From: Aldehydirespirator sp965116665
Lineage (GTDB): Bacteria; Actinomycetota; Acidimicrobiia; Acidimicrobiales; Aldehydirespiratoraceae
Direction of reading: 5' to 3'
Assembly (NCBI GenBank): GCA_965116665.1
Contig: OZ220709.1
Coordinates: forward strand, 3,162,001-3,226,000
Length of the DNA: 64,000 nt
Below are positions 41,486 through 48,860 of this stretch, in pieces (the stretch's first letter is position 1; every line of letters starts with the position of its first letter). The notes under the pieces were generated by a model. The model ran no database searches. It worked only from the letters and a program-made list of their open reading frames with translations, and was not told where the DNA came from. The position numbers were made by a program, and so were the translations under genes.

Positions 41486-42076
41486 CTAGGCCCAGGCACC
41501 GGGCCTCAGCACGTCCGGCCCGACGATGCCGCCGGCCGCGGTCAGCACACGGCCGGCCGCCTCGACCGGGCTGGCCACCTCAAGCGCGCCGGCCGTCTCG
41601 ACCGTGCCGGGCTGACCGGCTCCGGCCACGGCCGCCTCGCGGTCCAGGTCATGAAGCAGCGCTCTGACCGCCGAAGCCAGAGCGGCATCGCAGTGGGGCG
41701 CGGCGTGCTGGCCGATCTCGCGGTATACGCCGGCGAGCGCGGGCACCAAGACCGTCTCGGCCACCGCGAGACGCTCCGACGGGCCCTGAAGCGCCGCGAT
41801 CTCGTCGAGCGCGGCCACTAGCGCCTGATCCGCGGGCGACGCCTGCCTCCACGCCGCCATGCGCTCGGAGTCGGGCTGGAGCCCGTCGAGGGTCTCGCGG
41901 TGCAGGGCGAGCCGGCGGCTCAGCTCCAACAGACGGACGGCCGCGCCGGCGTGCGGGCCTCCGGCCGCGGCCGCCTGCCCGGCCCAGGCGCCCAGGATCT
42001 CCGACACCCGGCCGCAGGCCCACCGCAGCCCGCACACCAGGCGGGCGGTCCGGGCCACCGAGTAGCCGAGGCTCAT
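41486..42076 (-). CDS. hypothetical alpha-helical protein coupled to nadE
   Basis: A 196-residue protein from ATG 42076, which overlaps the nadE stop by 4 bases (ATGA), so it is translationally coupled. It is Ala/Leu-rich and appears wholly helical (VARTARLVCGLRWACGRV, AVRLLELSRRLALHRETLDGL, AVRALLHDLDREAAVAG), perhaps a ferritin-like four-helix bundle. I see no metal-ligand or catalytic pattern. Its conserved place behind nadE would be worth using for assignment. I do not recognise the family. Confidence 0.7.
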   Translation of the reverse strand: MSLGYSVARTARLVCGLRWACGRVSEILGAWAGQAAAAGGPHAGAAVRLLELSRRLALHRETLDGLQPDSERMAAWRQASPADQALVAALDEIAALQGPSERLAVAETVLVPALAGVYREIGQHAAPHCDAALASAVRALLHDLDREAAVAGAGQPGTVETAGALEVASPVEAAGRVLTAAGGIVGPDVLRPGAWA

Positions 42077-43854
42077 CGGTAGCGGTTGACGATCGGCATG
42101 CGCCTGTCCCGGCCGAAGGCCCGGCCCGTGAGCCGGGGCCCGATCGGTGTCTGGCGGCGCTTGTACTCGGCCGCGTCGACCAGCCGGCAGACCAGCTCGA
42201 CCACATCGGGCGCAGCGGTGCCGCTCTCCTGGATCTCCGCGACACCCTGAAGCTCCTCCACGTAACGGCGCAGGATGGGGTCGAGCACCTCGTAGGGCGG
42301 CAGCGACTGGTCGTCGCGCTGGCCCGGGGCGAGCTCGGCCGAGGGCGCCTTGGCGAGCACCGTGGCCGGGATGAGCTCGGCGCCGGCCTGCTCGTTGCGC
42401 CAGCGGCAGAGCCGGTAGACGTCGAGCTTCCACAGGTCCGAGATCACCGCGAAGGCTCCTGCCGTGTCACCGTAGAGAGTCGAATAGCCCACCGCGAGCT
42501 CGCTCTTGTTGCCGGTGGTGAGCACCAGCCAGCCGTGCTCGTTGGCCAGGGCCATCAGCGTCGTGCCGCGGACGCGGGCCTGGATGTTCTGGTCGGTGAG
42601 ACCGCCCCCGTCGATCCCCGCGCCGAGGCCGGACTCGATCATCCCGGCCAGCGCGGCGTGGCCGGGTTCGATGCCGACGACTCGAGCGTCGATGCCGAGA
42701 TTGGCCGAGAGCTTCTCGGCGTCGGTCACCGAGTGCTCGCTGGAATGGCGGGACGGCATCAGCACGCCGTGGACATGGGCCGCGCCCAACGCATCGACTG
42801 CGACCGTGGCTGTCAACGACGAGTCGACACCGCCCGATAGCCCCACGCACACGTCGGTGAACCCGCTCTTGCGCACATAGTCGCGGGTCGCCAGCACCAG
42901 CGCGGCCCAGCGCTGGGCGTCGAGGCCCATAGGCGGCACCAGCGGCGGCTCCAGCGGCGGGCGGTGCGGGCCGGCCGGGCTGGCCCCCGTCACAACGGCC
43001 AGCTCGGGCGACCAACCCCCTCGGGGCACCATGCGCCGCGGGGCCACATCCAGATCGAACGCGACCACCGCCCGCTCGAACGACTCGCATCTCGCGGCCA
43101 CCGTCCCGCCGGGGTCGACCACGAACGAGCCGCCGTCGAACACCAGCTCGTCCTGGCCCCCGACCAGGTTCACGCACACCACCGGCACGCCCGCCTCGGC
43201 GGCCCGGCGGCCGATCACCTCCTCGCGGGCGGCCTGCTTGCCGACCCGGAACGGCGAGCCGTTGACGTTCACCACCAGCTGCGCACCGGCGCGGGCCAGG
43301 ACGCCCACCGGCCCGTCGGGCACCCAGGCGTCCTCGCACACGGTGACCCCCACGACGACGCCGCCTATCTCGAACAGGGGCGGATCCTCGACGCCGGGGC
43401 GGAAGTGCCGCATCTCGTCGAAGACGTCGTAGTTGGGCAGGTGGCGCTTCCGGTAGACGCCGCACACCTCGCCGTTCGCGCAGACCGCCACCGCGTTGTA
43501 GGCGTCGCTGAAGCTCTGGACGCCGGCCATGTCGGGCACCGCCCTGCGGGACTCGCCCGCGCCGTCGACGAAGCCGACCACCGCCGCGCACCGGCCGGTC
43601 GCGGCGGCGACCCGTTCGAGCGCGGCCCGGCTGGCCGCGACGAAGCCGGGCCGCAGCACCAGGTCCTCGGGCGGGTAGCCGGTGACGGCCAGCTCGGGGA
43701 GGACGGCGACGTCGGCGCCGGCCGCGGTGGCCCGGGCCACCGCGTCGATGACCAGATCGACGTTCCGGTCGAGGTTGCCGACGGTGGGGTTGACCTGGCA
43801 GATCGCGACCCTCAGCCGGTTCGCACCTGCCTCTGGAGCTGTGCCGGCGGCCAT
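42073..43854 (-). CDS. nadE: glutamine-dependent NAD+ synthase
   Basis: A 593-residue two-domain enzyme. The N-terminal nitrilase-fold glutaminase has the Glu54-Lys136-Cys173 triad (LPELAVTGY, YRKRHLPN, VCEDAW). The C-terminal synthase has the ATP loop LSGGVDSS (339-346) and the GTTLMALANEHG and TTGNKSELAVGYSTLYGD blocks. Ammonia from glutamine amidates nicotinic acid adenine dinucleotide to NAD+. It starts 15 bases after the glutamine synthetase stop, so glutamine synthesis and use are in one operon. All catalytic residues are present. Confidence 0.96.
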   Translation of the reverse strand: MAAGTAPEAGANRLRVAICQVNPTVGNLDRNVDLVIDAVARATAAGADVAVLPELAVTGYPPEDLVLRPGFVAASRAALERVAAATGRCAAVVGFVDGAGESRRAVPDMAGVQSFSDAYNAVAVCANGEVCGVYRKRHLPNYDVFDEMRHFRPGVEDPPLFEIGGVVVGVTVCEDAWVPDGPVGVLARAGAQLVVNVNGSPFRVGKQAAREEVIGRRAAEAGVPVVCVNLVGGQDELVFDGGSFVVDPGGTVAARCESFERAVVAFDLDVAPRRMVPRGGWSPELAVVTGASPAGPHRPPLEPPLVPPMGLDAQRWAALVLATRDYVRKSGFTDVCVGLSGGVDSSLTATVAVDALGAAHVHGVLMPSRHSSEHSVTDAEKLSANLGIDARVVGIEPGHAALAGMIESGLGAGIDGGGLTDQNIQARVRGTTLMALANEHGWLVLTTGNKSELAVGYSTLYGDTAGAFAVISDLWKLDVYRLCRWRNEQAGAELIPATVLAKAPSAELAPGQRDDQSLPPYEVLDPILRRYVEELQGVAEIQESGTAAPDVVELVCRLVDAAEYKRRQTPIGPRLTGRAFGRDRRMPIVNRYR

Positions 43855-43869
43855 TCTGGGCCGGTCCGG

Positions 43870-44892
43870 CTAGTTGTAGCCGGCGAGGGCTTCGCAGATC
43901 GTGCGGGTGATCAGCGTGGTGACGTGGTAGGGGTCGGCGTTGGCGTTGGGCCGGCGGTCCTCGATGTAGCCCTTGCCATCCTTGGCGACCTGCCACGGGA
44001 TCCGCACCGACGCACCCCGATCCGACACACCGTAGGAGTACTGGTCGTAGCGCTCGGTCTCATGCTCGCCGGTCAGCCGGAACTCGATGCCGGCGCCGTA
44101 TCCGGCCAGATGCTCCTCAGGCTTGCCGGCCGCGCCCAGCGCCTCACACGCCGCGATGATCGGCTCGTAGCCCTCGCGCATCGCCTTGGTCGACACGTTG
44201 GTGTGCATGCCCGCACCGTTCCAGTCGCCCAGCATCGGCTTGGGCTCGATGGTCACCTCGATGCCGTGCTTCTCGGCCAACCGGAACAGCAGGTAGCGCG
44301 CCACCCACACATGATCAGCCACGGTCACGGTGTCCAGCGGCCCGATCTGGAACTCCCACTGGCCCGGCATCACCTCGGCGTTGGTGCCCGCGATGCCCAG
44401 ACCAGCCTGAATGCAGGCCGTGGTGTGCTCCTCGATCAGGTCACGCCCCGAGATGCGGCCCGCACCGACACCGCAGTAGTACGGGCCCTGAGGCGGCGGG
44501 AACCCCGCCGGAGGGAACCCCGCCGGCCAGCGGGTCACCGCATCCAGCAGCGTGTACTCCTGCTCCATCCCGAACAACGGAGCCTGGTCCTTGAACTTCT
44601 CATACACCGCCACGCACTCGGCCCGCCGGTTGGTGGGATGGGGCGAGAGATCATGGGTCAGCAGCGTCTCGCACAGCACCAGGATGTTGTCACCGCCACG
44701 CACCGGGTCACCGCACGTGAACACCGGCTTCAAGACAACGTCGGAGTTGTCGCCGGAGGCCTGATTCGTGCTCGACCCGTCGAACCCCCAGATCGGAGGC
44801 TCCTCGTCGTTCTGGAGGATCTTCGTCTTGGTGCGAATCTCACCGACCGGCTCAACGCCATCAATCCACAGATACTCCGCTCGATAGGTCAC
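43870..44892 (-). CDS. glnII: glutamine synthetase, eukaryotic-like type II
   Basis: A 340-residue GSII enzyme (type I enzymes are about 470). Landmarks are WIDG near the N-terminus, PIWGFDGSSTNQASGDNSD, the metal-binding FGMEQEYTLLD, PYYCGVGAG, NAEVMPGQWEFQIGP and the C-terminal DRGASVRIPW and YIEDRRPNANADPY. GTG 44892 is preceded by AGGAGA. A five-residue tandem duplication (PAGFP twice, DNA period 15 near 44498-44525) lengthens the loop before PQGPYYCG. It makes glutamine from glutamate, ammonia and ATP and feeds the adjacent NadE. Confidence 0.96.
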   Translation of the reverse strand: MTYRAEYLWIDGVEPVGEIRTKTKILQNDEEPPIWGFDGSSTNQASGDNSDVVLKPVFTCGDPVRGGDNILVLCETLLTHDLSPHPTNRRAECVAVYEKFKDQAPLFGMEQEYTLLDAVTRWPAGFPPAGFPPPQGPYYCGVGAGRISGRDLIEEHTTACIQAGLGIAGTNAEVMPGQWEFQIGPLDTVTVADHVWVARYLLFRLAEKHGIEVTIEPKPMLGDWNGAGMHTNVSTKAMREGYEPIIAACEALGAAGKPEEHLAGYGAGIEFRLTGEHETERYDQYSYGVSDRGASVRIPWQVAKDGKGYIEDRRPNANADPYHVTTLITRTICEALAGYN

Positions 44893-44949
44893 TGAATCGT
44901 CTCCTGTGTGTGATCGCAGGGGTCTCGAACGCTGAATGAGGCTACCGGC

Positions 44950-45726
44950 TCATCGGCGGTTCTCAGCCCACCACCCGTCGAGCCGGGCCAGCAGTTCATC
45001 GAGGGGCAGCTCCCCTTCGGTGCGCTTGAGTTCCAGCAGCCAGGCCAGCGCTCGCCCCACGTCGCGCCCGGGTGCCAGCCCGAGGTGGGCCATCACCGCG
45101 CCGCCGTCGATCTGGGGTCGCTCCGCCGCCTTGCGCTCGGCCTCGGCCAGCTCGGCGATGCGGCGCTCGAGGTCGTCGATCTGGCGGTGGAGGTCGACCT
45201 CCTTCTGCAGGTTCCGGGTGGTGCAGTCCGACCGGACCAGCTGGTTGAGCCGGCCCAGCAGCGGTCCGGCGTCGCGGGCGTAGCGCCGCACCGCGGCGTC
45301 GCTCCAGCCCGACGCGTAGCCCTTGAACCGGCCCGACAGCCGCACCAGTTCGCTCACGTCGCACACCGTCTGTTCGTCGAAGCACAGAGCGGTCAGGCGC
45401 CTGCTGGTCATCCGGGCCCCGACAGCCTCATGATGCCGGAAGGTGACCTCACCGTGCTCGTAGCTGCGGGTCCGGGGCTTGCCTATGTCGTGGAACAGCG
45501 CAGCCAGGCGAACCAGGAGGTCGTCGGGAGTCTTCGCCACGACCGCGATGGTGTGGGCGAGCACGTCCTTGTGGCGGTGGATGGGGTCCTGCTCCATCTT
45601 CAGCGCGGGCAGCTCAGGCACGATCTCAGCCATGCGGCCGCAGTCGATCGCGGACCACAGCCGGGGGGCGGGATCGTCACCGCCGACCAGGTCGCAGAGT
45701 TCGTCGCGAGGGTCCGCATCCGTCAC
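44950..45726 (-). CDS. HD-domain phosphohydrolase, stand-alone homologue of the CCA-adding enzyme C-terminal half
   Basis: A 258-residue protein from GTG 45726. It matches the C-terminal half of actinobacterial tRNA CCA-adding enzymes: IVPELPALKMEQDPIHRHKDVLAHTIAVV, the HD motif in LAALFHDIGKPRTRS, VGARMTSRRL, LNQLVRSDCTTRN and a final GLAPGRDVGRALAWLLEL. The whole N-terminal nucleotidyltransferase domain is missing, and no such frame lies upstream, where a lipoprotein gene begins on the other strand. It may be a free 2',3'-phosphatase/phosphodiesterase or a remnant with a split partner elsewhere. Confidence 0.82.
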   Translation of the reverse strand: MTDADPRDELCDLVGGDDPAPRLWSAIDCGRMAEIVPELPALKMEQDPIHRHKDVLAHTIAVVAKTPDDLLVRLAALFHDIGKPRTRSYEHGEVTFRHHEAVGARMTSRRLTALCFDEQTVCDVSELVRLSGRFKGYASGWSDAAVRRYARDAGPLLGRLNQLVRSDCTTRNLQKEVDLHRQIDDLERRIAELAEAERKAAERPQIDGGAVMAHLGLAPGRDVGRALAWLLELKRTEGELPLDELLARLDGWWAENRR

Positions 45727-45822
45727 CGCAGAACAGCCTATGATCGCGCCGCACCGTTCGACTCCGTGACGCGCCGGGGCCGGACGAAACTTGTATGGTG
45801 GACACCTGGAAAGGAGTTCCAC

Positions 45823-46500
45823 ATGCGTTCACTGAGGCTCGGGGCCGCGATGCTGGCGTTGGTGCTGGTCGCGGCGGCATGTAGCGACGACGAGGACCCC
45901 GAAGAGGCGACGAACGGAGAAGAGGTCACCGGCACCACGACGACTCGGGCAACCACCACGACAACCGAGCAGCCGCTGGTGACAACGCCGACGGTGGCGC
46001 CTCCCGAGACGACGACCACCACCGAAGTCCCGGCGGAGGACGCTGCCGACGTGACGACGACGACCCTCGCACCGACTGTGAGCGTGGCCGCTCCGCCGCC
46101 GCCCAGTGACCTCAGATGCCTCGGCGGCAGCGCCGACAACGAGCTCCTATTGGAATTCGACGCCCTTCCCAATCCTGCCGAGATCTCCAAGATCCGCACC
46201 TACCTGCAGCTCGACGGCGAGCCGGTCATCGCCAACGGCGAGTTCACCATCGGCCAGGTGGACACCACTCGCGACGGCGGGACCCGCTGGGCCGCGCCGG
46301 TTCGCAGAGTCCCGGCCAATGTCCCGGTGAAGCTGTACGCGACCTCGTTCAACCAGCTCGGCCAGGAGTCCGGCTGGTACAGCGTGGACGGCCTCTACAC
46401 CGCGGCGGGGGCGCCTTGCGGCGCGGCGACCGACGTCGTGCTGCCGCCCACCACCTGCACCGCCGGCTGCGACGAGGAAGAGGGCGAGCCGGGCAACTAA
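45823..46500 (+). CDS. Thr-rich secreted lipoprotein with a fibronectin-III-like domain
   Basis: A 225-residue lipoprotein: signal segment ending LVAAAC (Cys20), an acidic then Thr-rich linker (residues ~25-90, many TTTT runs), and a C-terminal beta domain of about 110 residues (IRTYLQLDGEPVIANGEFTIG, VKLYATSFNQLGQESGW) that resembles a fibronectin III fold. Cysteines near the end (CTAGCDEEEG) may form a disulfide. AAGGAG lies 8 bases before ATG 45823. Probably envelope-associated; no function recognised. Confidence 0.8.
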   Translation: MRSLRLGAAMLALVLVAAACSDDEDPEEATNGEEVTGTTTTRATTTTTEQPLVTTPTVAPPETTTTTEVPAEDAADVTTTTLAPTVSVAAPPPPSDLRCLGGSADNELLLEFDALPNPAEISKIRTYLQLDGEPVIANGEFTIGQVDTTRDGGTRWAAPVRRVPANVPVKLYATSFNQLGQESGWYSVDGLYTAAGAPCGAATDVVLPPTTCTAGCDEEEGEPGN

Positions 46501-46583
46501 GCACGGATTCCCCACCCGGCCGGGAACCAGAACCACCCGGCCTACGTCATAGGTGCTAAACCGTCCCAACTGGGAGGACACCC

Positions 46584-48140
46584 ATGACTGCAGGGAGGAC
46601 ACCCGTGACCGCCGAAATTGGTGGCGATTCTGGGCACCATATGCCCAGAATCCACATCAATTTCGGCAAGGGGCCGCGGCCCGGCCACCGGAGGACACCG
46701 AGGCTGCTCGCGCTCGCCCTAGTGAGCGCGGTGTTGGTGCTGCTCAGCGCATGCGTCGGCGGGAACGACGCCGACGAGTCGCTCGCGCTCTCGACAGCCG
46801 CACCTGCTGCTTTCGCCGAAGACGCGGACACGGGTGAGATGGCGATGGCGGAGGAAGCGCCGGAGTTCGAATCCGCCTCCCCGGAGGCCCCCCAGCAGGA
46901 TGGCGCCGGCGACGCTGCGCTGGCGGTTCCCACCGCGCTCACGCCTGCCGATCTGGGGCGCGACATCGTCTACCGGGCCACCATCAGCCTGCAGGCCGAC
47001 GACGTGACCGCGGCCAGCAACGAGGCGATGGCCATCGTGCAGGGCCTGGGCGGGATCGTGTTCAACCAGACCACGCGCACCGAGCCCCAGCCCTCGGCCC
47101 AGATCACCTTCAAGGTGCTGCCCGCAGACTTCTCGACCGCGCTGGAGCTCCTTGCCGGGGTGGGCAAGCTGGTCGACCAGTCGATCAGCGCCGACGACGT
47201 GACCGAGCGGGTCGTCGACCTCGAGAGCCGCATCGACACGGCCGAGACCAGCGTGACCCGCCTGCGCACCCTCCTGGAGGAGGCCGTCAAGCTGGAGGAC
47301 GTGGCCCAGATCGAGCGGGAGCTGCTCGACCGGGAGACCACCCTGGAGGTCCTGCGGGGCCAGTTGCGCACCCTGCGCGACCAGGTCGACCTGGCCACCA
47401 TCACGTTGACCATCCACCAGTCGCCCACCGTGCTGCCCGACACCGGGATCGAGGTGGGGGCCTGGGTCTCCGACGATGCCGACGACCCCTGCCTGGGAGC
47501 CCAGCACCTCACGATCGACCCGGACTCGACCGTGTACCTGTGCCTGGAGGTGGAGAACACGGGTGCCTCGGCCCTCACCGACGTGTCGGTCCGCTCCCTC
47601 GATGTGCGTCTGGACATCGGCGACTTCGAGATGCGGCAGGGCGGCTTCGACCGGATCGAGCCCCGCGAGCTGCTGGTGGCCGTGCTGGAGGTTCCCGTCA
47701 CCGACGGGCGGCTGGCCGGCCGGGCGGCCACCCGGGGCCTGGAGATCCGTCTGGAGGTCGAGGCCGCTCCGGTGGACACGGAGGGAAGAGAGCTTCCCGA
47801 GGTCTCCGGCAACACCTTCGTGTGGCTCGACTCCCGCACCGACGAGTCGCTTCCAGGGTTCGCCGACTCGGTCTCCGACGGCGCCGGCTTCCTGCGCACG
47901 ATCGTGGGCGTGGTGCTGGTCGTGGTTGGCGTGCTCGTGCCCTTCCTGCCTTTTATCGCCGTGATCGCGGCCCTCATCTGGTGGCGGCGCCGCCGGCGCG
48001 GCACGCGCCCCGAGCGCACCCCCAAGCCGGAGCGCAAGCCCAGGCCCGAGCGCAAGCCGAGGCGCAGGAGGGCGAGGGCTGAGGTTCCTGCACCCCCGCC
48101 ACCGGCTCCCAGACCCGAGGATTCCGACGAATCCCCCTAG
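46584..48140 (+). CDS. DUF4349 family membrane lipoprotein
   Basis: A 518-residue protein. A 40-residue leader precedes a signal segment ending LLSAC. The DUF4349 core follows (DIVYRATISLQADDVTAASNEAMAIVQGLGGIV, VLPADFSTALELLAGVGKL, a long coiled coil VVDLESRIDTAETSVTRLRTLLEEA, then LRDQVDLATITLTI). Near the C-terminus are a membrane span (TIVGVVLVVVGVLVPFLPFIAVIAALIWW) and a very basic Pro/Arg tail. The role of DUF4349 is unknown; it is often in envelope-stress neighbourhoods, as here beside PspC genes. Starts at ATG 46584, GTG 46605 or ATG 46641 are possible; the first two each have their own duplicated ribosome site. Confidence 0.85.
   Translation: MTAGRTPVTAEIGGDSGHHMPRIHINFGKGPRPGHRRTPRLLALALVSAVLVLLSACVGGNDADESLALSTAAPAAFAEDADTGEMAMAEEAPEFESASPEAPQQDGAGDAALAVPTALTPADLGRDIVYRATISLQADDVTAASNEAMAIVQGLGGIVFNQTTRTEPQPSAQITFKVLPADFSTALELLAGVGKLVDQSISADDVTERVVDLESRIDTAETSVTRLRTLLEEAVKLEDVAQIERELLDRETTLEVLRGQLRTLRDQVDLATITLTIHQSPTVLPDTGIEVGAWVSDDADDPCLGAQHLTIDPDSTVYLCLEVENTGASALTDVSVRSLDVRLDIGDFEMRQGGFDRIEPRELLVAVLEVPVTDGRLAGRAATRGLEIRLEVEAAPVDTEGRELPEVSGNTFVWLDSRTDESLPGFADSVSDGAGFLRTIVGVVLVVVGVLVPFLPFIAVIAALIWWRRRRRGTRPERTPKPERKPRPERKPRRRRARAEVPAPPPPAPRPEDSDESP
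46611..46667. repeat. long inverted repeat at the 5' end of the DUF4349 gene
   Basis: Outer arms GCCGAAATTG/CAATTTCGGC (46611-46620 with 46658-46667) and inner arms ATTCTGGGCA/TGCCCAGAAT (46627-46636 with 46642-46651) form a 20-bp stem with a small internal loop. The candidate start ATG 46641 sits at the hairpin tip. Confidence 0.8.
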
Positions 48141-48149
48141 CCTGTCGCG

Positions 48150-48599
48150 GTGGGCGAGGCACAGGAACGCAACAAGCAGATCGTCGGGCAGTTCTGGGAT
48201 GCGCTGTACGCCCACGACTGGGAGGCGGTTGGCGGCTTCTTCGCCGCCGAGGCCAACTACGCCGATGTGGGCACGGGCGAGTCGGGCGGCGGCGCCCACG
48301 GACCGGCCCAGATCGTGGCCCGGCTCAGGCTGGGGCTGGAGCCGGTGGAACGCCACACCCACGAGCCGGGCCTGGTGGTTGCTGAGGGCTCGGTCGTGGT
48401 CACCGAGCACCTCGAGGTCTGGTGGTTCCACACCGGCGAGGTGGTCCGGCACCCGTTCACGTCGGTGATGGAACTCGACAGCGCCGGGCTCATCACCCGC
48501 TGGTGGGACTACTCCAACCTGTCGAACCTGCTCGACAACGCCCCGCAGTGGTGGCTAGAGCACATTGCGGCCGGCTGGCGCACAACCCTCGACGCCTAG
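48150..48599 (+). CDS. SnoaL-like / NTF2-fold protein (limonene-epoxide-hydrolase type)
   Basis: A 149-residue alpha+beta barrel protein from GTG 48150, nine bases after the DUF4349 stop. Typical features are the N-terminal helix (NKQIVGQFWDALYAHDWEAVGGFFAAEANYADVG) and the final DSAGLITRWWDYSNLSNLL strand-helix. The Asp and Trp residues in WWDYSN match the pocket of limonene-epoxide-hydrolase-like enzymes, but the fold serves many reactions. It may be a detoxifying hydrolase or isomerase. Confidence 0.75.
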   Translation: MGEAQERNKQIVGQFWDALYAHDWEAVGGFFAAEANYADVGTGESGGGAHGPAQIVARLRLGLEPVERHTHEPGLVVAEGSVVVTEHLEVWWFHTGEVVRHPFTSVMELDSAGLITRWWDYSNLSNLLDNAPQWWLEHIAAGWRTTLDA

Positions 48600-48608
48600 C
48601 TCCGGCTC

Positions 48609-48860
48609 TCAGTCCCGTCGAACCGTGACCCGCCGGATCACGCCCACAGCCATGGCTACACCGACGGCGATGATGGCCCCGCCGACCACCAGCACCGGAT
48701 CGATCTCGGCCCAGAACCGGTCGGCCAGCGCCAGGATGGCGATCGCCAAGAACAGAAGACCGGTCACGACCGAGACGGAGTCGATACGACCGGTGCGCCA
48801 GCGATTGGACGGCGGGTCCGCGGTCTCGTTGCCGGGCATGTCGTTCTCCTCGTAGCTCAT
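48609..48860 (-). CDS. small two-span membrane protein downstream of the PspC gene
   Basis: An 83-residue protein: a polar N-terminus of 27 residues, two hydrophobic segments (VSVVTGLLFLAIAILALADRF and PVLVVGGAIIAVGVAMAVGVI) and a basic end (RRVTVRRD). Its ATG at 48860 overlaps the stop of the PspC-repeat gene by 4 bases (ATGA), so it is translated from the same message. It likely works with that protein. No named family recognised. Confidence 0.75.
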   Translation of the reverse strand: MSYEENDMPGNETADPPSNRWRTGRIDSVSVVTGLLFLAIAILALADRFWAEIDPVLVVGGAIIAVGVAMAVGVIRRVTVRRD

